Positions 32,236-45,800 of a stretch of DNA of 64,000 nucleotides are shown piece after piece; position 1 is the stretch's first letter; each line of letters begins with the position of its first letter. The DNA comes from Ramazzottius varieornatus (lineage: Eukaryota; Tardigrada; Eutardigrada; Parachela; Ramazzottiidae). The stretch spans positions 1,237,347 to 1,301,346 of the forward strand of contig BDGG01000009.1 in NCBI GenBank assembly GCA_001949185.1, read 5' to 3'. The notes under the pieces were generated by a model. That model was not told the origin of the DNA, did not search any database, and was given only the letters and a program-made list of their open reading frames with translations. The translations under genes were made by a program, and so were the position numbers.

Positions 32236-35200
32236 TCACTTTTTTTGAAGTAGACTCTGGAAATACGAGTTATCCTTCTTTGATGGGAGAAGAGGCGCAG
32301 AGGGAAGCGCGGCGGTTCCAGTGGAGCCTTGAGCGCTGGAAGGAAGGTCCGATGGAGATGGTCGATCACTGCCGTTTCTTAAAGAGACGCTACGAGGCTG
32401 GAGTTGAACATGACTTTTAGACTTGCGAGCTCTGGAAAAAGGAGGAACATTTAGCCTATAAGACCCGACGATCCTTGCATGCTCACGGCTCGTACTCTGC
32501 CGAAAGCGATGCTGCGGTCCCCGTCCTCTTGGTGCTGACCTCCTGCGCTGCCCGGTGACTTTGCGCCGGTGGGTTGCTGATGGCCACAACCATCCTTCTC
32601 CCGTGCAACTCAGTGTCATTCGTACCTTCCATGGCCTTTGCGGCGCTTGCCTAAATCACACAAAACACGTCATGTCATAAGAGAACCGACAATGCGAAGC
32701 GATTGGTGGGACAGTTGGTACGTACCGCGTCGGCGAACTGAACGTAAGCGAAGCCTTTGCACTTTCCACTTCTGTTCAAGACGATGTCCACTTTCTGCAT
32801 CTTCTCAAACTACAACGTGGACACGAATGGTGGATTAAGACTTGTCTACTGTGCGACGGCATAACTATGACGATGGCATACCTTGCTGAAAATATCCATC
32901 AGCTGCGGCTCCGTGACATTGGCATGGAGGTTCTTGACAAACAACTTGTTCCTCGTTTCTCCCGGCCCGCAACCTCTGTAAAAGTTTTCCCGCTGTCCCT
33001 CTTTCTCGATAAAGACTGGTCGGCCAGCCAACTCTTGGCGATCCATGGCTACGGCTTTGGCCACACTGTCGGCCTTCACAAACTCAACATAACAGAAGCC
33101 ACGAGAGACATTCTTCTTTCGAGCGTCTTTAGCGAAGCGAATGTCTTTAATCTCCCCTATCTACAAAGCCAAAGGACATGACGGTGTATTCGGTATATTA
33201 TGTGCTGGACGCCCACACTTGAACTGAAAACACAGTGCATTCATGGAAAGACAGACGTACCGGTGTAAAGAAGTCAAAAATGGCTTCTTCCTTGACATCA
33301 TAGTTCAAGTTCTTCAGGATGACGGTGCGTTCCGTTTTGGCTCCAACTGGTTCCAGTGGGGAGAAAGTTAGCTTACGAGTGTGAGCAGCCGAAGCAAGGG
33401 CGCCGTTGGGAAGACTGGTGCCGCTGGGTGGCTTCAGGGGAATGTCGGGGACTTTGAATTCTCCGCCATTGGGGTGGGCTGCTTTGGGCACGTCTTCGGC
33501 TCGCTACAAATCAAAGACTGGTCAGAGTAGAAGTGGTTGTGATCGTAGCCTTTGCAAGCCAAAGTCGATAGATGGACTGATACCTTGCGTTTTCCATCCT
33601 GGCCATCCTCCTCACGTGCGTGCTGCAAACATACACGGAGAATCAAGATAGTTGCTTGTCTAAGCAATGGCGCGATGTCACTGCCTATAATCCGCCGGAC
33701 CACTCTTCACACAACATTCTTACTGTACACTGGACATCATACCTGGCGTTTGGCTCTTTCTGGCCTTTCTTCCTCGTCCTCGACATCTGGTCGATTTCGA
33801 AAGTTCTTACGAGGAGCAGACTGTTTGGCTTCCTCTTGGAGACGAACCTATAAAGGCAACTTGGGAGTCAATGACAAAAGATTGGGCAGCATGGTTATGC
33901 TCAAAGCGCAAGCCATGTGCAGCTGCTGACCTTCTCCAGTTTCGCCAGCCGATCGGCAATTCTCTTCAACGAAGTGCGACAGGTATCCTGCATATCCATC
34001 AGCGTCTCGATCGTTCCGGCCTCCAACTCGAATTCTGACCATTTCTGAACAACCGCCTCTTGATCATCCAAGTTTCGCCTCATGCAACTGGCCAAAACTT
34101 TGCGGCACGACTTGTCGTCACCGTACCTCCTGCAAACCATCTAGGCGTTAGATTAACCTCATACAAAAAATTACAAATGCCACTGAGTTAACAGTCAAAG
34201 TCAAGGTCCACCTCTCGAAACTGATATATTCCAGCCACAGCTTGCTCGAATGCTGAAAGCTCTTCATGACAGACTCCCACAAGTCCCGCCCTTTAGCCAG
34301 GTTGTCCAAGGTCTCGGCTTCCACCGTGGCCCAGTATCGCTCAATCCTCTTCTCCACATCCATTTCTGCAACATATCATAGGCTATCACACAGATGGATA
34401 TCCTTCCACTGTTAGACAATGATTCGGGTATAAAAGTTATTAACGTTCAACCTTGCAGCTCTGCCAGCGCTTCAGCAAAGGCCCGTCGCAAGTCGAGCAC
34501 ATGCGGATGGTCGATGGTGTCACTCAGTGGACTTGATATCAGCTTGCGTTTGAGGAAACTCAAGTAGGCCAACCAGATATCCACTACCTGCGAAGGAAGG
34601 GAACAGATCTCCCCCTTGATGCGGAGAAACAAGCCTGCAACCAAGACTCGATTGTCATCACTGTCACCCCCCATGGCATCCTCCAGCTAACCCTACTTTT
34701 CATAAAGGTATCGTCGGCTTTGTGGAGTTCGGCCGCCCGGAAGTAGCTGATCCACAGTTCGAAAGACCAGGGAATATTCCGTACGGATCGCTCGTGAGTG
34801 GCCAGCGACTGGGTGGCGGAACAGGCTGGACGCATCTGTCGATCCTGTAAAACAAAGTCAAGTATACTTGTGTTGCCTTGTTACACAATGCCCTGAACAT
34901 CAGTAAGGAGATACTGACTATGTAATAAAGGTAACGGCTCCACAGTTCACTGGACAAGCAATAATTGACCATGGCTCTTTCAAACAGCGTCACAATAGCT
35001 CTTCCACTGCGCTTGGCGGTACTTTCATGGTCAATATAGGCCATGAAGACTCGATAGCGGTTGCTATCGTCGGCTTCCACCAGCTGCAGTTCAAAGGGCA
35101 GCATCTCTTCCAATTGCTTCTTGGCTTTGTTGAAATTGGCCTCAGTCTCGGCATCGGGATTTCCGCCGACAAAGTCCAAAAACTCTTTGTAAGTATCCTC

Positions 35201-36207
35201 AATTCCTAACAGAAAACCATGCCAAGCGTGCTAGACAGTTAGTTCAAGAACCACAAAAGGATCGATAGAGTAAGCCAAGTGCTTGCAGGTGCCAAATCTT
35301 TACCTATCAATGGACACCTGAGCTGGCGCTTGAAAAGGCTCAGAACATTCTGCCGCTGCTTCTCGTACAACAGCTTGGCCTCCTCGGACTGTTCCGCAGC
35401 TGCAGCTAGAGCTGCTAGGTAAGCTTGCTCCATGGCTCGGTAATCGTCCCATAACTGCTTGCCTTCGGTCGTGTGGTAGCGCATCTCCTCCAGGGCGCGC
35501 TCAAACACCTTTCGAACGGGGGCGATGGCTTCTTCACTGCTGAAATCTTCCGTTATGAATAACGCGTAGTTCTGCCAAAGCTCCACAGCTGTGGAAAGAA
35601 ACAACGTACACATGAGATGGTGCCAGATTTGAGGAAAGGATCTACGGCAAGATGTTCTCACATACACCAATAGTCTTTGACGGCTCTTTCGTATAAGCTA
35701 ACAATGGCGGCCACTTCGTTCTGGTTGTCTTTGTCGTGCAGCCTCGTCTCATCGGCAATCCAAGATCTCCATAGTTCTGTCAAATGTATACAATAACCTC
35801 AGCTCAAAACTCATAACAAAAACGAGTCTAACGACGTAGGACAGAAATGGTCAAAAAAGCGTACCGGAAGTGAGGGGGAATATTTCGCTCATTCGTTGTC
35901 GAGCAGCCCGTAGAATGTCTAGTTCGGCACACTTTTTCGCTTGGTTGATGAGGAGGGTGTGGGAATCATAATCAAAGGGATCGGCTGTTACCTGCAAAAA
36001 GAGATAAATCAGACATGTTCACCGAGTTCGTAACCGCAAGACCGATGGAAACAACTGCCGATCACCTACAGCATCTTGCAACTGCTGAAGCTTGGCGGCT
36101 TCGTGCTCTTCATCAACTTCCTCCTCACTGGCCGAGCTTTCTTCCTCGTCGTCTTCTTCCATTTCAGCATCCCCATCGACTTCCTGATCCATTTCGTTGT
36201 CATCCAT
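32236..36207 (-). CDS. SART3: SART3 / p110: U4/U6 snRNP recycling factor
   Basis: SART3 re-anneals U4 and U6 snRNA after splicing and carries histone/USP cargo. Minus-strand gene from ATG 36205-36207 to TGA 32236-32238. N terminus is acidic (MDDNEMDQEVDGDAEMEED). Next come many HAT repeats: LLINQAKKCAELDILRAARQ, LWDDYRAMEQAYL, RVFMAYIDHESTAKRSGRA, NIPWSFELWISYFRAAELHK, HSSKLWLEYISFERW. Then a charged stretch and two RRMs: ERTVILKNLNYDVKEEAI with RGFCYVEFVKADSVAKAVAM, and NKLFVKNLHANVTEPQL with KCKGFAYVQFADA. The end KKDNSYFQSLLQKK corresponds to the LSm-interacting peptide that in human reads SNADFAKLFLRK. Domain order and the terminal peptide make this orthologue safe. Confidence 0.93.
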
Positions 36208-37258
36208 TACCTCGATGGTTTACCACGAAACCGTCAGGGCTGCTGAAATCACCTTCCACGATGAACACCTAGCAGCGTTCGACGCACACAAGCACAATCC
36301 TTGTGACAATTATCTTGGGTTCCTTCCAACCCCACCCAGCCAAAGGACTTCCGCAATCCGCACGAAATCAAAGTTTCAAACTCCCGAAAGGGCTCGCGGA
36401 TCAGATCCACCCAGCGTTGGACGGACGATCTAGCCAGTCTAACATCGAAAATAACGCAGTTGTCTTGTGCGACCTGCCACAAACGAAGAGGTTTATTGGA
36501 AATATTGATCCATCGTTTCACGGCTTTAAGTTGAGCTGTACTTGATCTTGGATGTTAAAAAAGGAAAATTTATACCGTAAGCTTTTGACGTGTTTTTCCT
36601 TGTTTAGATTTGTCTTTCTTCTTTTTGGAAACTGAATATTATCTTGAATAAAGTGTGGACTTGATCTTGGAGAGCTGTTCTGTGTTAACGGTGCTTCACT
36701 GTCTAAATCACCCGTCCAACGCTGGATTGATCATCCACCCGAATTCCGACACAGTGCAGCCTGGAGCACCCAGGCGCTCGCCACAGCAGTAATACACAAA
36801 TGTGATACCGTTGCTGCGTTCGCTTGATTGATCGAAGAAACAGATATCTCTCCGATACTGTAACCTATTGATCGCAATTTCGCTCTTGTTTCATCGTCAT
36901 TGATAAGTACGGTCCAGCGGAAGTGTCTGCTTTTCGGTAATTGCGTCAGGCAGGAACATGAACGTTGGAGTATAACCAACATCGGATTGTTTGTGATGGA
37001 CTACGAGTACTATTCCCCAAACCGGATGACACTGGAACGAGTTTTGACCCCCTAAGTCCCTGTTCAAAGTAGCATGTGTACGGGAAGCCTCCGTTTGTTT
37101 AAAACACCGAAACCTCGGATTGCCGGAACTGATAACCATGGTATGTTAAGCGATCTGGAACCTGTCTTTTCGAATGGTGTATCATTGTCTCATCAATGAT
37201 CCTCCTTGAATTGCAAATAGTGCGTGGTTTCGTGTTTCGAAGTGCTTTGCTTTTAGAA
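36208..37258. other. Interval upstream of SART3
   Basis: Probably SART3 promoter/5'UTR proximally; both strands have short open frames but no recognisable domain. A plus-strand AATAAA sits near 36646. Confidence 0.35.
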
Positions 37259-37260
37259 AC

Positions 37261-37798
37261 TTCCCAAGTATTGGGGAGGCCTCGAATTCGACGGGCGAGA
37301 CTGGCGACGTCGTGGCCGACAACGCCGTGCTAAAGGAACGAATCGATATGGCGGCGCCACTACAGGTAACTTAAGCAGAAGCTTTTCGGTGTCAAACCTT
37401 ACGACATGGCTCCTGTGGATGCCCGGAAGTCGGTTGTTTATCGCTTATGCAGATTTGTGGATGCCAGATTAGATGGAACGGCCGGGTATCGGAACGGAAG
37501 ATGATGCTGCTGGTGCGCGTTATTCTCGCGGTTCGCAAAAGCCTGAAGGCACTGACGGTAGGGACTAGTCCCAGAAGAGGCAAAACACGTGCTGGAAGGG
37601 TTTAGACCCTATCGCTACTCTTGTTTTACGGGTTCTCTGGGGTGTAAACCGTTTGGGCTTCGTAATCCCGATGAAGGGGGATCAGGGCGGAAGAAGGGAT
37701 GGTACCACGCGGCAAAGAGAAAGAGGAAATGTTGGCCGGAGAACTGAGCAGCCAGCGCTGGACCGATGGGCCGATGGCACAGCCCTACTGCTCACAGG
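37261..37798 (+). CDS. Doubtful exons of an unknown gene
   Basis: Three segments bounded by good splice consensus have protein-like frames: acceptor TTTTAG at 37256 with a frame ending IDMAAPLQ before GTAACT; 37472-37560 starting MERPGIGTEDDAAGARY before GTAGGG; and about 37676-37798 with KEKEEMLAGELSSQRWTD before GTACGT. Their phases do not join simply, and no domain is seen. Could be a low-complexity N-terminal region, a lncRNA or chance. Confidence 0.2.
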
Positions 37799-37799
37799 T

Positions 37800-40425
37800 A
37801 CGTTTATGCAAAGTGAAGACGGAATTAAGAGTTGTCAGTGTTAGTAGGTTTGCAGCAGTGGCGCGTAGATAAGCAGTCACAGAAGACTTGTTAGATTTAT
37901 GGTGCGGTTAACCACAACAGCATGGCGATGCAGACGTAATACATAATGGTCAGTCAGATGCGATGTGTGGCAGTCGGTCAGAAGAGGTTTTTGACCCGTG
38001 CTAGACTATACTTTATGCCCATCAATTATTCATCAGCAAAATGTCATGGTTTGACCGGCCAGCGAACTAGATTGTTGTTCGCTGGCCTGTCTCGTGTCAT
38101 GGTCACCATCTGTATATACAGTGAGGGTACTTCCAGCTTGAACTTTCTGTGCTGCAGTTCCGGCCAACTTTTGGCTTTTTGCGCTTTGTCTCTTCACACT
38201 TTGTCTTCTCTGTCAGACCAACAGAGCCGGTTGTAGACATCACACGAGGCTCCTCAAGGGAGCTCGGTTCTTGGTGGAGCTCTTGTGAGGGACCGTGGCG
38301 TCAGCTAGGTAGGCGCATTTAGAGCTCGCCTCGTCCTTTCCCTCTGCAGTCTTCTATGAAGACCTATTGATCTATATTCAAAGGTTCGAGCGCAAAACAG
38401 AGCAAACAAGCATGGTGTGTGTATGTTTGATAAGGGCTACCTTGACGTCAGGAAACCCAGACTGAACAAGCGGATATAGCTATGAATCTCCAATAGCCCT
38501 ATATCGATGGCTTACTTATGTGGGCAGTTCACAGAGCCTATATAGAGTATACCCGATAGTGTATATGTAGCGAGGTCGACACAGTGGTCGGGTTATTTTC
38601 TATGACATTGTCAACGTTGGACAAATAGTGACCTTTGTGACCTGGAACAGCTGGGCAAAGGCGATGCCAAGGAAGTCTAATGGAAAGAGAGAGAGAGAGG
38701 GGAGGATATCAGTTACGAAAACTTGCTCAAACCACTGGCTTGTTCCTTGCAGACTGTCCGCATATGGTCTCTCTCCCATTTTGATCCCTTTTAAAATCGA
38801 AGGGATAATCTATAATGAGTATTGTTGAGTGCGTGTGCCGTTCCGGCAGCCTTTTGTTATGGTTACAATGAAATTCGGCAGAGAGTGTCTAGCTGGCTTT
38901 ATTGGCGGGTGAACGACCTATTAGTGGAGCAGTGGACGTCTGCTGGCTTTGCACTGTCTACGGTTGTAATTTGTAATAAACTCACCTGCCCGGATGGAGG
39001 CTGCGCACTCGTACATGCCTGAAATGCTCTAAAGACTCTTTTGGCCTGTATTTGATCAACTGTTTCAAGTTTTTTCACTTGCCTGTCAGGGCGTTATGTG
39101 GCAGCAACGGGCCAATGGTCAACGCGAGCCGCTGGTTTCCTGTAAGAGACTGAGAGAAAAATACTGGACTGTCTGGACATGAAAACTGGCACGCCTTAAT
39201 TTCGTGTTGCGGTTACCACTTGGCCAATAAACTTCTGCCTCTGTTTATTTGCAGTATATGTAATGGTGTTGTTTATGTGTCCGTAACGCATGTGTGGTGT
39301 TTTATTGTGCAATATGGCTGCCGTACGGAAGTCCACTGAATGAGTAGCGCCACTTTTTGCTAGCTAAGCTTTTGCGTTGGCCTACCGTGATGCCGCCACG
39401 GGCGTCCTTTTGATCGATGTAGTTACACACCGAACGGATCTTCGGTATCTAGTGGTACACCACGGAGCTAAATAGAGATTGTCAGGACGGGTTACATAAT
39501 CGAACTATCTGAGCGATCAAAAATGGCGTAACATGTCGCTTTAACTTAGCGGCCACAGATCCTAGTGTGGCGACACTGTGGTCAGTCGCTGGCTGGCTAA
39601 TTATAAGCTTGCCCTATATTTATAGCGCGACTTTCGCATTTTGCACTGAAGAGATTGATCGCTGCGTAGTCGTCCTCAACTCTTTTCTACCTCAAATCTT
39701 TTGAAAGTTTCAAATTGAATGATATGGTAAACCACAAGCACGAACATTACGGCGGCGGTTCCTTATCTGCGGCTGGCTGTACATTTCAGTTATGAAACTG
39801 CTTAGGTGTACAGAAAGGTGACAAAATGCTTGTCAGCTTCTGTAATTATTGGTTTTTTATTGCGGTTGAGGCCTAACGGTGTGACAAGTTTTGATGTATA
39901 CCTAATTAGCCCTTGTCAGTTATATATATGAATGTGAGCGTGAGGTAGACTAGGTTGATTGACTGTGTGCTGACCACTGATGCTGGTGGTTCACATGTGG
40001 CCACGCCCTCCTAAAAATGTATTTTGTCTTGTTGCCCCACAAAAAGAGCTTATAAAAGGCTCATATATAACTGATAGCTTTCCTGGCTCACATCCACATA
40101 TATATACTTCCTGTCTTTAAAACAGCATCATGTATTTAATATGTAATTGGACGGTATAGTGTGTTATACTGTTGTCATATGTACTTGGTGCTGCACTACA
40201 AACCCCATTCAGTTACAATAGGTGCTTCGTTATAGCTAGCTTGATTCTGGTTTGTGCCGTATATAACTTAACTGCTCATCAGTTATTGTTGCTGCTGCTG
40301 CTGCTGTTTACCGACAAACTGCACCTTCAATTTAGACGCCTTGAGCCTGAATTTTCATACCTGCATTTCCAGTAATTTTCGCCAAGGCTTTTAGGCCAAT
40401 CTTCTTACTGGGAAACAAGCTGAAA
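37800..40425. other. Gene-poor interval before the P450 gene
   Basis: I see no conserved coding sequence. Short simple runs: GAGAGAGAGAGAGG near 38690 and a GCT repeat near 40287. A small hairpin (GGCCAGCGAAC / GTTCGCTGGCC) lies at 38057-38085. Confidence 0.4.
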
Positions 40426-42784
40426 ATGTTGCGCTCTGCCTTGTTGACTTGCATTCTGGACTCTTCGATCACATCGTACCTTTTCATTGTGATTGTGGTC
40501 TTTGGAGCGGTTCACAGGTTTCTGGCCGTCATCTTAAAGCGGAAGGTGCCTTTGCCATCGAGCAGCGGAGGCAGCAGGCCAAGCTTGCCGGGTCCTCGCG
40601 GCTTGCCCTTGGTCGGCAACCTCCTATCACTGGTCGGCGCTGACGCCATTTTCCATCTGAAGCTGACCGGATGGGCAAAGAAGTACGGCGGCATCTATCG
40701 CCTATCTTTAGGCAGCTCCGAGGCCGTCATACTCAGTGATCCCGCCATGATTCGCGAGGCCTTCAAGATGGAGCAGTTTTCGGCGCGACCGGACATGCTT
40801 TTCGTCAAGCAGATCGTCAACGGCAATGGTAAGTTCCTCCGCGACAAAGCTTGGCGTGTCTTGACGTAACGTCAGATAGTGACAAAAAAGATTGACTGTG
40901 TCAGAAGAGAATATGGAAGTGCGGAAAGAAAGGCACACGTGAGTGACTTCCGAGTTACACATGTTCTTGGCTGTCTGTTCGATAGAATTTATCGATATCT
41001 TGCCGTCTCATCCGCGGTTACGTGGGATGGCGGTTGCATGTACGGACCGAAGGTGATGTGTTATGATGTGATATGCTGCCGCAGTTCTTGTTGTCAAAAA
41101 GGCAGGCATTCTGATTGTTGCCAGAACACACGTGCCATTCAACAACGCTAACGCTTGCATGCGAGGCAGGCAGATTCCATCCAGATCGCATAATGGCTTG
41201 AATGTTTTTGTTGACGATATATGTCGCTTTGAGTAATTACGTTGGGCAAAACCAGCGATATATAACGAGGTCTCCATTTGCGTAATTATTTGGGGTTCTC
41301 ACTGTTCGCCCCGATCAAACTGTGACAGCGTAACCGAAGAAAACACTTGTACGAGTGCGCTAGTCGAGTGTAATTGTTTTCTGTGAAAAACACTCCCAGC
41401 GTTCGCTCCGTCTTTCGAACAAAATTTCGTCCGGAGGGAATCTTGATTATTTGCGGGGAATGCTATCATCAAAACTTTACTACAGAGTGGTTCCTTCTTT
41501 TTCGCGGAAATTTGTGAGTTCTATGTTTAGACTCATTATTATCCGCATGGCTATGGGAATTAACACTTAAAAGACCAAGGGGGTACCCCGGTTGCCTGGA
41601 GCACCCCAAAAGCCTTGCGGAATGGCTACTGTTGAACCTTTTCGTCTCAAATTTTCACGTTTGCTTTCGGAAACTTTGTCGCTTCCAGTTGAAAAAGACG
41701 TGAACTGGTTAGCAGCTTTCTGAAAGTTTCGAGCGACTATTTCGTTTTTGACCAGATTGTGTCTTGAGTTGACAGACAAAATTTTTACGCACGAGCTGGC
41801 TGACGGAAAGCCTCCTTGAGAATTGGACACAGAGCTAGTACATTGGTACCGTCTTTGACGCTCCAGTATGTTCCATGCTGTGTGACCAGTGGTCGGAGCA
41901 AATTAAAAAGGTCTGGCACTTTGGTTCACCTAGTGGGGCATTTTACTCGAAAAATGCGAAGCGTACATGTGGTGATTGGCCCGATCTGACCCCACCCCAT
42001 GATTTAAGCCAGTTAAAAATTGGGGAAGGTGATCTACCCCCTTGTACTCCCAGAGCTCGGAATTGCGTGGTCGTTTAAGTGTTAAGACTGCCCGTTTAGC
42101 CGTGATTATGAGAGAACGATGTGGGAAAGGATGTGTTTTTCGGGTAAGGCCTCGGAAAAGTGGCATCCTCATGCACAAAAAGCGGCTACAGTGGAGTATG
42201 AATGGATGGCGCTAAGCTACACGTTCTGCCTTTCTATTTAGGCGAACAAACAACATAAAATAGTTTGGTCTATATAGGAGACATTGTCCTGCTAACCAAT
42301 CTATGATAGTAGCCTCTCGATAACATATGTAACCACGACTGACCCTGAATAATGTATAGTGAGCGGAAGGCCTTAGCCTCCTTGCTCAAGGTGCGCATCT
42401 TCATATGAGGGCCATTGAGCGGCAATTGATGGCAGTATGTCGTATGTCTTATATCTTGTAATTTTGCCACAATGTTAGCGCAATGAGATCTCGACCATGG
42501 CGCTTTCTGCCACTGAAGGTCTGTAAAGAATGGTACGTTGACCAGTTGAATGTATGTGCAATATTCTATCGGAAGGTCTTTTATTTATTTAATCACAAGC
42601 GGCAGTTCCTGCAGCTTAGAAAGAGCGACCCTCATGAAGTTAGCATAGACGGTAGTTTGACCATGTCAGCTAGGAAGTCTTGGTGTCGATGGGGAATGAA
42701 GGTGCTTTGGGAAGGCGCTGCAGAAGGGTCAAGGTGCTACGGTGCCGCAGCTGACGCTTCAAACAGGAATATCATTTCTTTCGC

Positions 42785-42817
<33 letters not shown>

Positions 42818-45800
42818 GGGGGGAGTGAGTCAACCCTGATGTTTTTTCATTGATGAGTCGCAGGTATAATTGGAGTTCCGTAGCCGCCATTACGGTAATT
42901 CATCATCAGGCCGACCTTGGTTTCAAGGCTACTAGAGCGTCAGACGGTAGTGAGTCAACGAGGATTGAGCGTTTTTCCTGTGATACGATCGGCTATGTTG
43001 CAAGGCCAATGTGCAGATGGTCATGAGGCTTTGTCGCTTGTTACGTGATGGCTTCCGCGAAACCAGCAGACTTAGCCTACCTACAGTGTTAGGAGAATAC
43101 AGCATAATCCATGTCGTTTATCCATCCTTGAGAAAGAGTATACGCCGGGCACACTTCAACACTTGTTGTCTTCACCTATAGTCATTTCCAAGCATTTTCT
43201 AGCTTGTGATATGTACACCGCTTGATTGTTTGTGGTCCTTGCCCGAGGTGGCTGTGTGCGCCAAGAATTAAGCTCAACGGGTCGTCATTATTTTCGCTTC
43301 GTCCGATGATATGCATTGGTCACACCTTTCACCGTCACGTGCTCATCTTCATATGATTGTTGTTTTGAGTGAGGTTGTTGCGACAAAGATGAAAGTTTTG
43401 TCAGGCGAACGCACGTTGTACGCTAACACGGACCTCCCCAGCACCTCCAAATGCTTTGTCATCTTCTAAATCCGCAGCTTTTTTCTCAACGAGACCCCCG
43501 ACTTTTTCCATAACAAAAAGAAGCATCAGATCAGCATCGGCGTCACGTACTGTAAAACCCTTACGCCTATAACCTTAATTAAGGTGGATGACAGTCATGG
43601 TTTTTTGATTATCTCTTGCAAATTATACTTGAGATTGAGGTGAATATGGAGCACGTCAATACTTTTTATTTCTCTACATCGCGTACAGCGACAAAACTGC
43701 CGCAAGGTGGCGATTTTCATCGAGACAATGTCTGCCGGAAATTTGTTAGGCGCCGCATTGTTTGCTGTCATGAGGGCCTTACAGTGATAGATGACAGTAG
43801 GAGCAGCGGGAAACTTCTTTGGCAGTCAAACTGCAAGGAAAATTGGCTGCAGTTTTAATACGGGAAGCGATCGATCAACCGATACAGAGTGCCATGAACG
43901 GTATCAACCTTGACGCGTTGAGGTCTTGGTACATTTTATACCGGTTGGCTGTATACAGGGATATCAGTGTTTTACAGATCAAAGTCGGTACCAACGGCCG
44001 TGAACCGGTAACAAAATTGCCGGCTGGTTTATCAGGCGTCTTAACTACAGCCCGCTCGCACCAACTTGCTACCACTCGTAAAATCAAGTCTGTCTCCACT
44101 GGATTAGTCTTGCACTTCCAAACCAGTTTTTTTAGACAATCGTCTATGGCTATCTCCTGACAATTATTGGCCTGAAATTTCCTCACGAAAAGACAATATG
44201 AATATTAAACTAGAACAGGTACAAAGCGAAAAATGCACCGACTTCTCCGGTTGTCGAGACCGTTCTCGAGAGTTTGCTTTCCAGTTTTACGTTCAGAAGC
44301 CTACGGGACTGTTGTTGAAAATGATTAGAGCAAAGATCGAACTAGAGGAACGTGGTTGGAGCGATGAATCTGCCGTTAAAATGCAAGTGTTTGTCTGTTT
44401 ACATCAAACTGAGAACGAAAACTCGACCATGGATTTCTGTAGTCTGCATTTCGCCAACTGTGGTATGTCTTCCCCACCGGAAGTCATACTGGTCCAGTTT
44501 TTCAAGCTGTTTACCCGGAGCAAATGAGCGAATCATGGTTCAGTCGAAGCAGGTCGAAAAGTTTTATGAAAAGTGTGGAAGCATGGATTGGATGGCAAAG
44601 AAACAATTAGAGTTTTTTGGTTCAAAATGCCTGGTGGTACCAAGTTGGTGCGCGCGGGCTGTAAGTGCTATACTTCGACAGCAGGGAATTTTAGCAGAAA
44701 GAAGGACTGGAACTGCATTAGCTCAAATGAAAACGCCCTGCTAGTGACCGCAATAAATATCTTAGCCTTCTTGATCAATTACAGGTGTGTTTGGTCTTAT
44801 GGCAGGTCTGATATTTTCCGAAGGGGACTTGTGGAAAGAACAGAGACGGTTCGCTCTGCAGCAGATGCGGCACTTCGGCATGTATCGGCTGGCAGCCGAA
44901 GAGGACCAACTGACGCAAAAGATCCACGGAGAAATACAAGAGTTCATGCATGTTCTGGATGAATACAAGGAAACAGCGGTAGACTTGGATCAGTTACTGA
45001 GCCGAATGATTGGTAACATTTTGTGCACCACCATCTGCGGCAAACGCTTCGAATACAGCGATCCCACCTTTCTTCGCTGCCTTGATACCATGGAAGAAGG
45101 TAGAATAAATCTAGGAATAAATCAGTGATCAACTTGTTGCATCTGCTGGTGTCTTGTGTAGGTTCCAAGCTGGTCAAGTTGGCCATGGGAATCAACTATC
45201 TTCCGGTTTTGCGCTCCATCCCCATGATGAACGCCATTTTCCTCAAGATCAAGAGCAACAATTTGGCCACGAAAGCCTTCTTTCGGTCATTGATCTCGGA
45301 ACGAGCGGAGACAATGGAGCCGGGCATTTCACGGGACTTTGTCGATGCCTACCTACATCAGATACAAAAGCTGCGGGATGATGAAACCTTTGATGCCTCC
45401 TTTTTCACCGGTAAGCACAAGCCAGACACAAGTGCCCAATGTCCGCCCATTGTCTTAGCAATGAGTGATAGTTGGATCTTTAACGGCTAGTTAGCACTTA
45501 ATTAGACGGTGGCTCTAACTAATGGAATGACACCGACCTCTCCATTGATATTGCTCATTCTATCTCCTACTCCAGTCAAGTCAGTCAGTCTCTCTCACTC
45601 CATCAGCATTGGAGACGCCGAAAGAAAAAAGCAACTTGGGGGTGACCAACGGTCAGCGCTTCGAATTAATTTGGTTGAGTTTTTTCTTTGAAGCATTCCA
45701 TTGCAGTATGGATTAACGGGAAAGGTTTTTCTTCTGCTGTTTTGTTCTGCTGCTGGCATGTGGTCACATAAAGGAGACCGAGTGACCTGGTGATGAAGGG

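Noticed and set aside
38822-39022. Short cysteine-containing frame in the gene-poor interval
   Set aside because: Random expectation for such a length; no signal peptide and no flanking exons.
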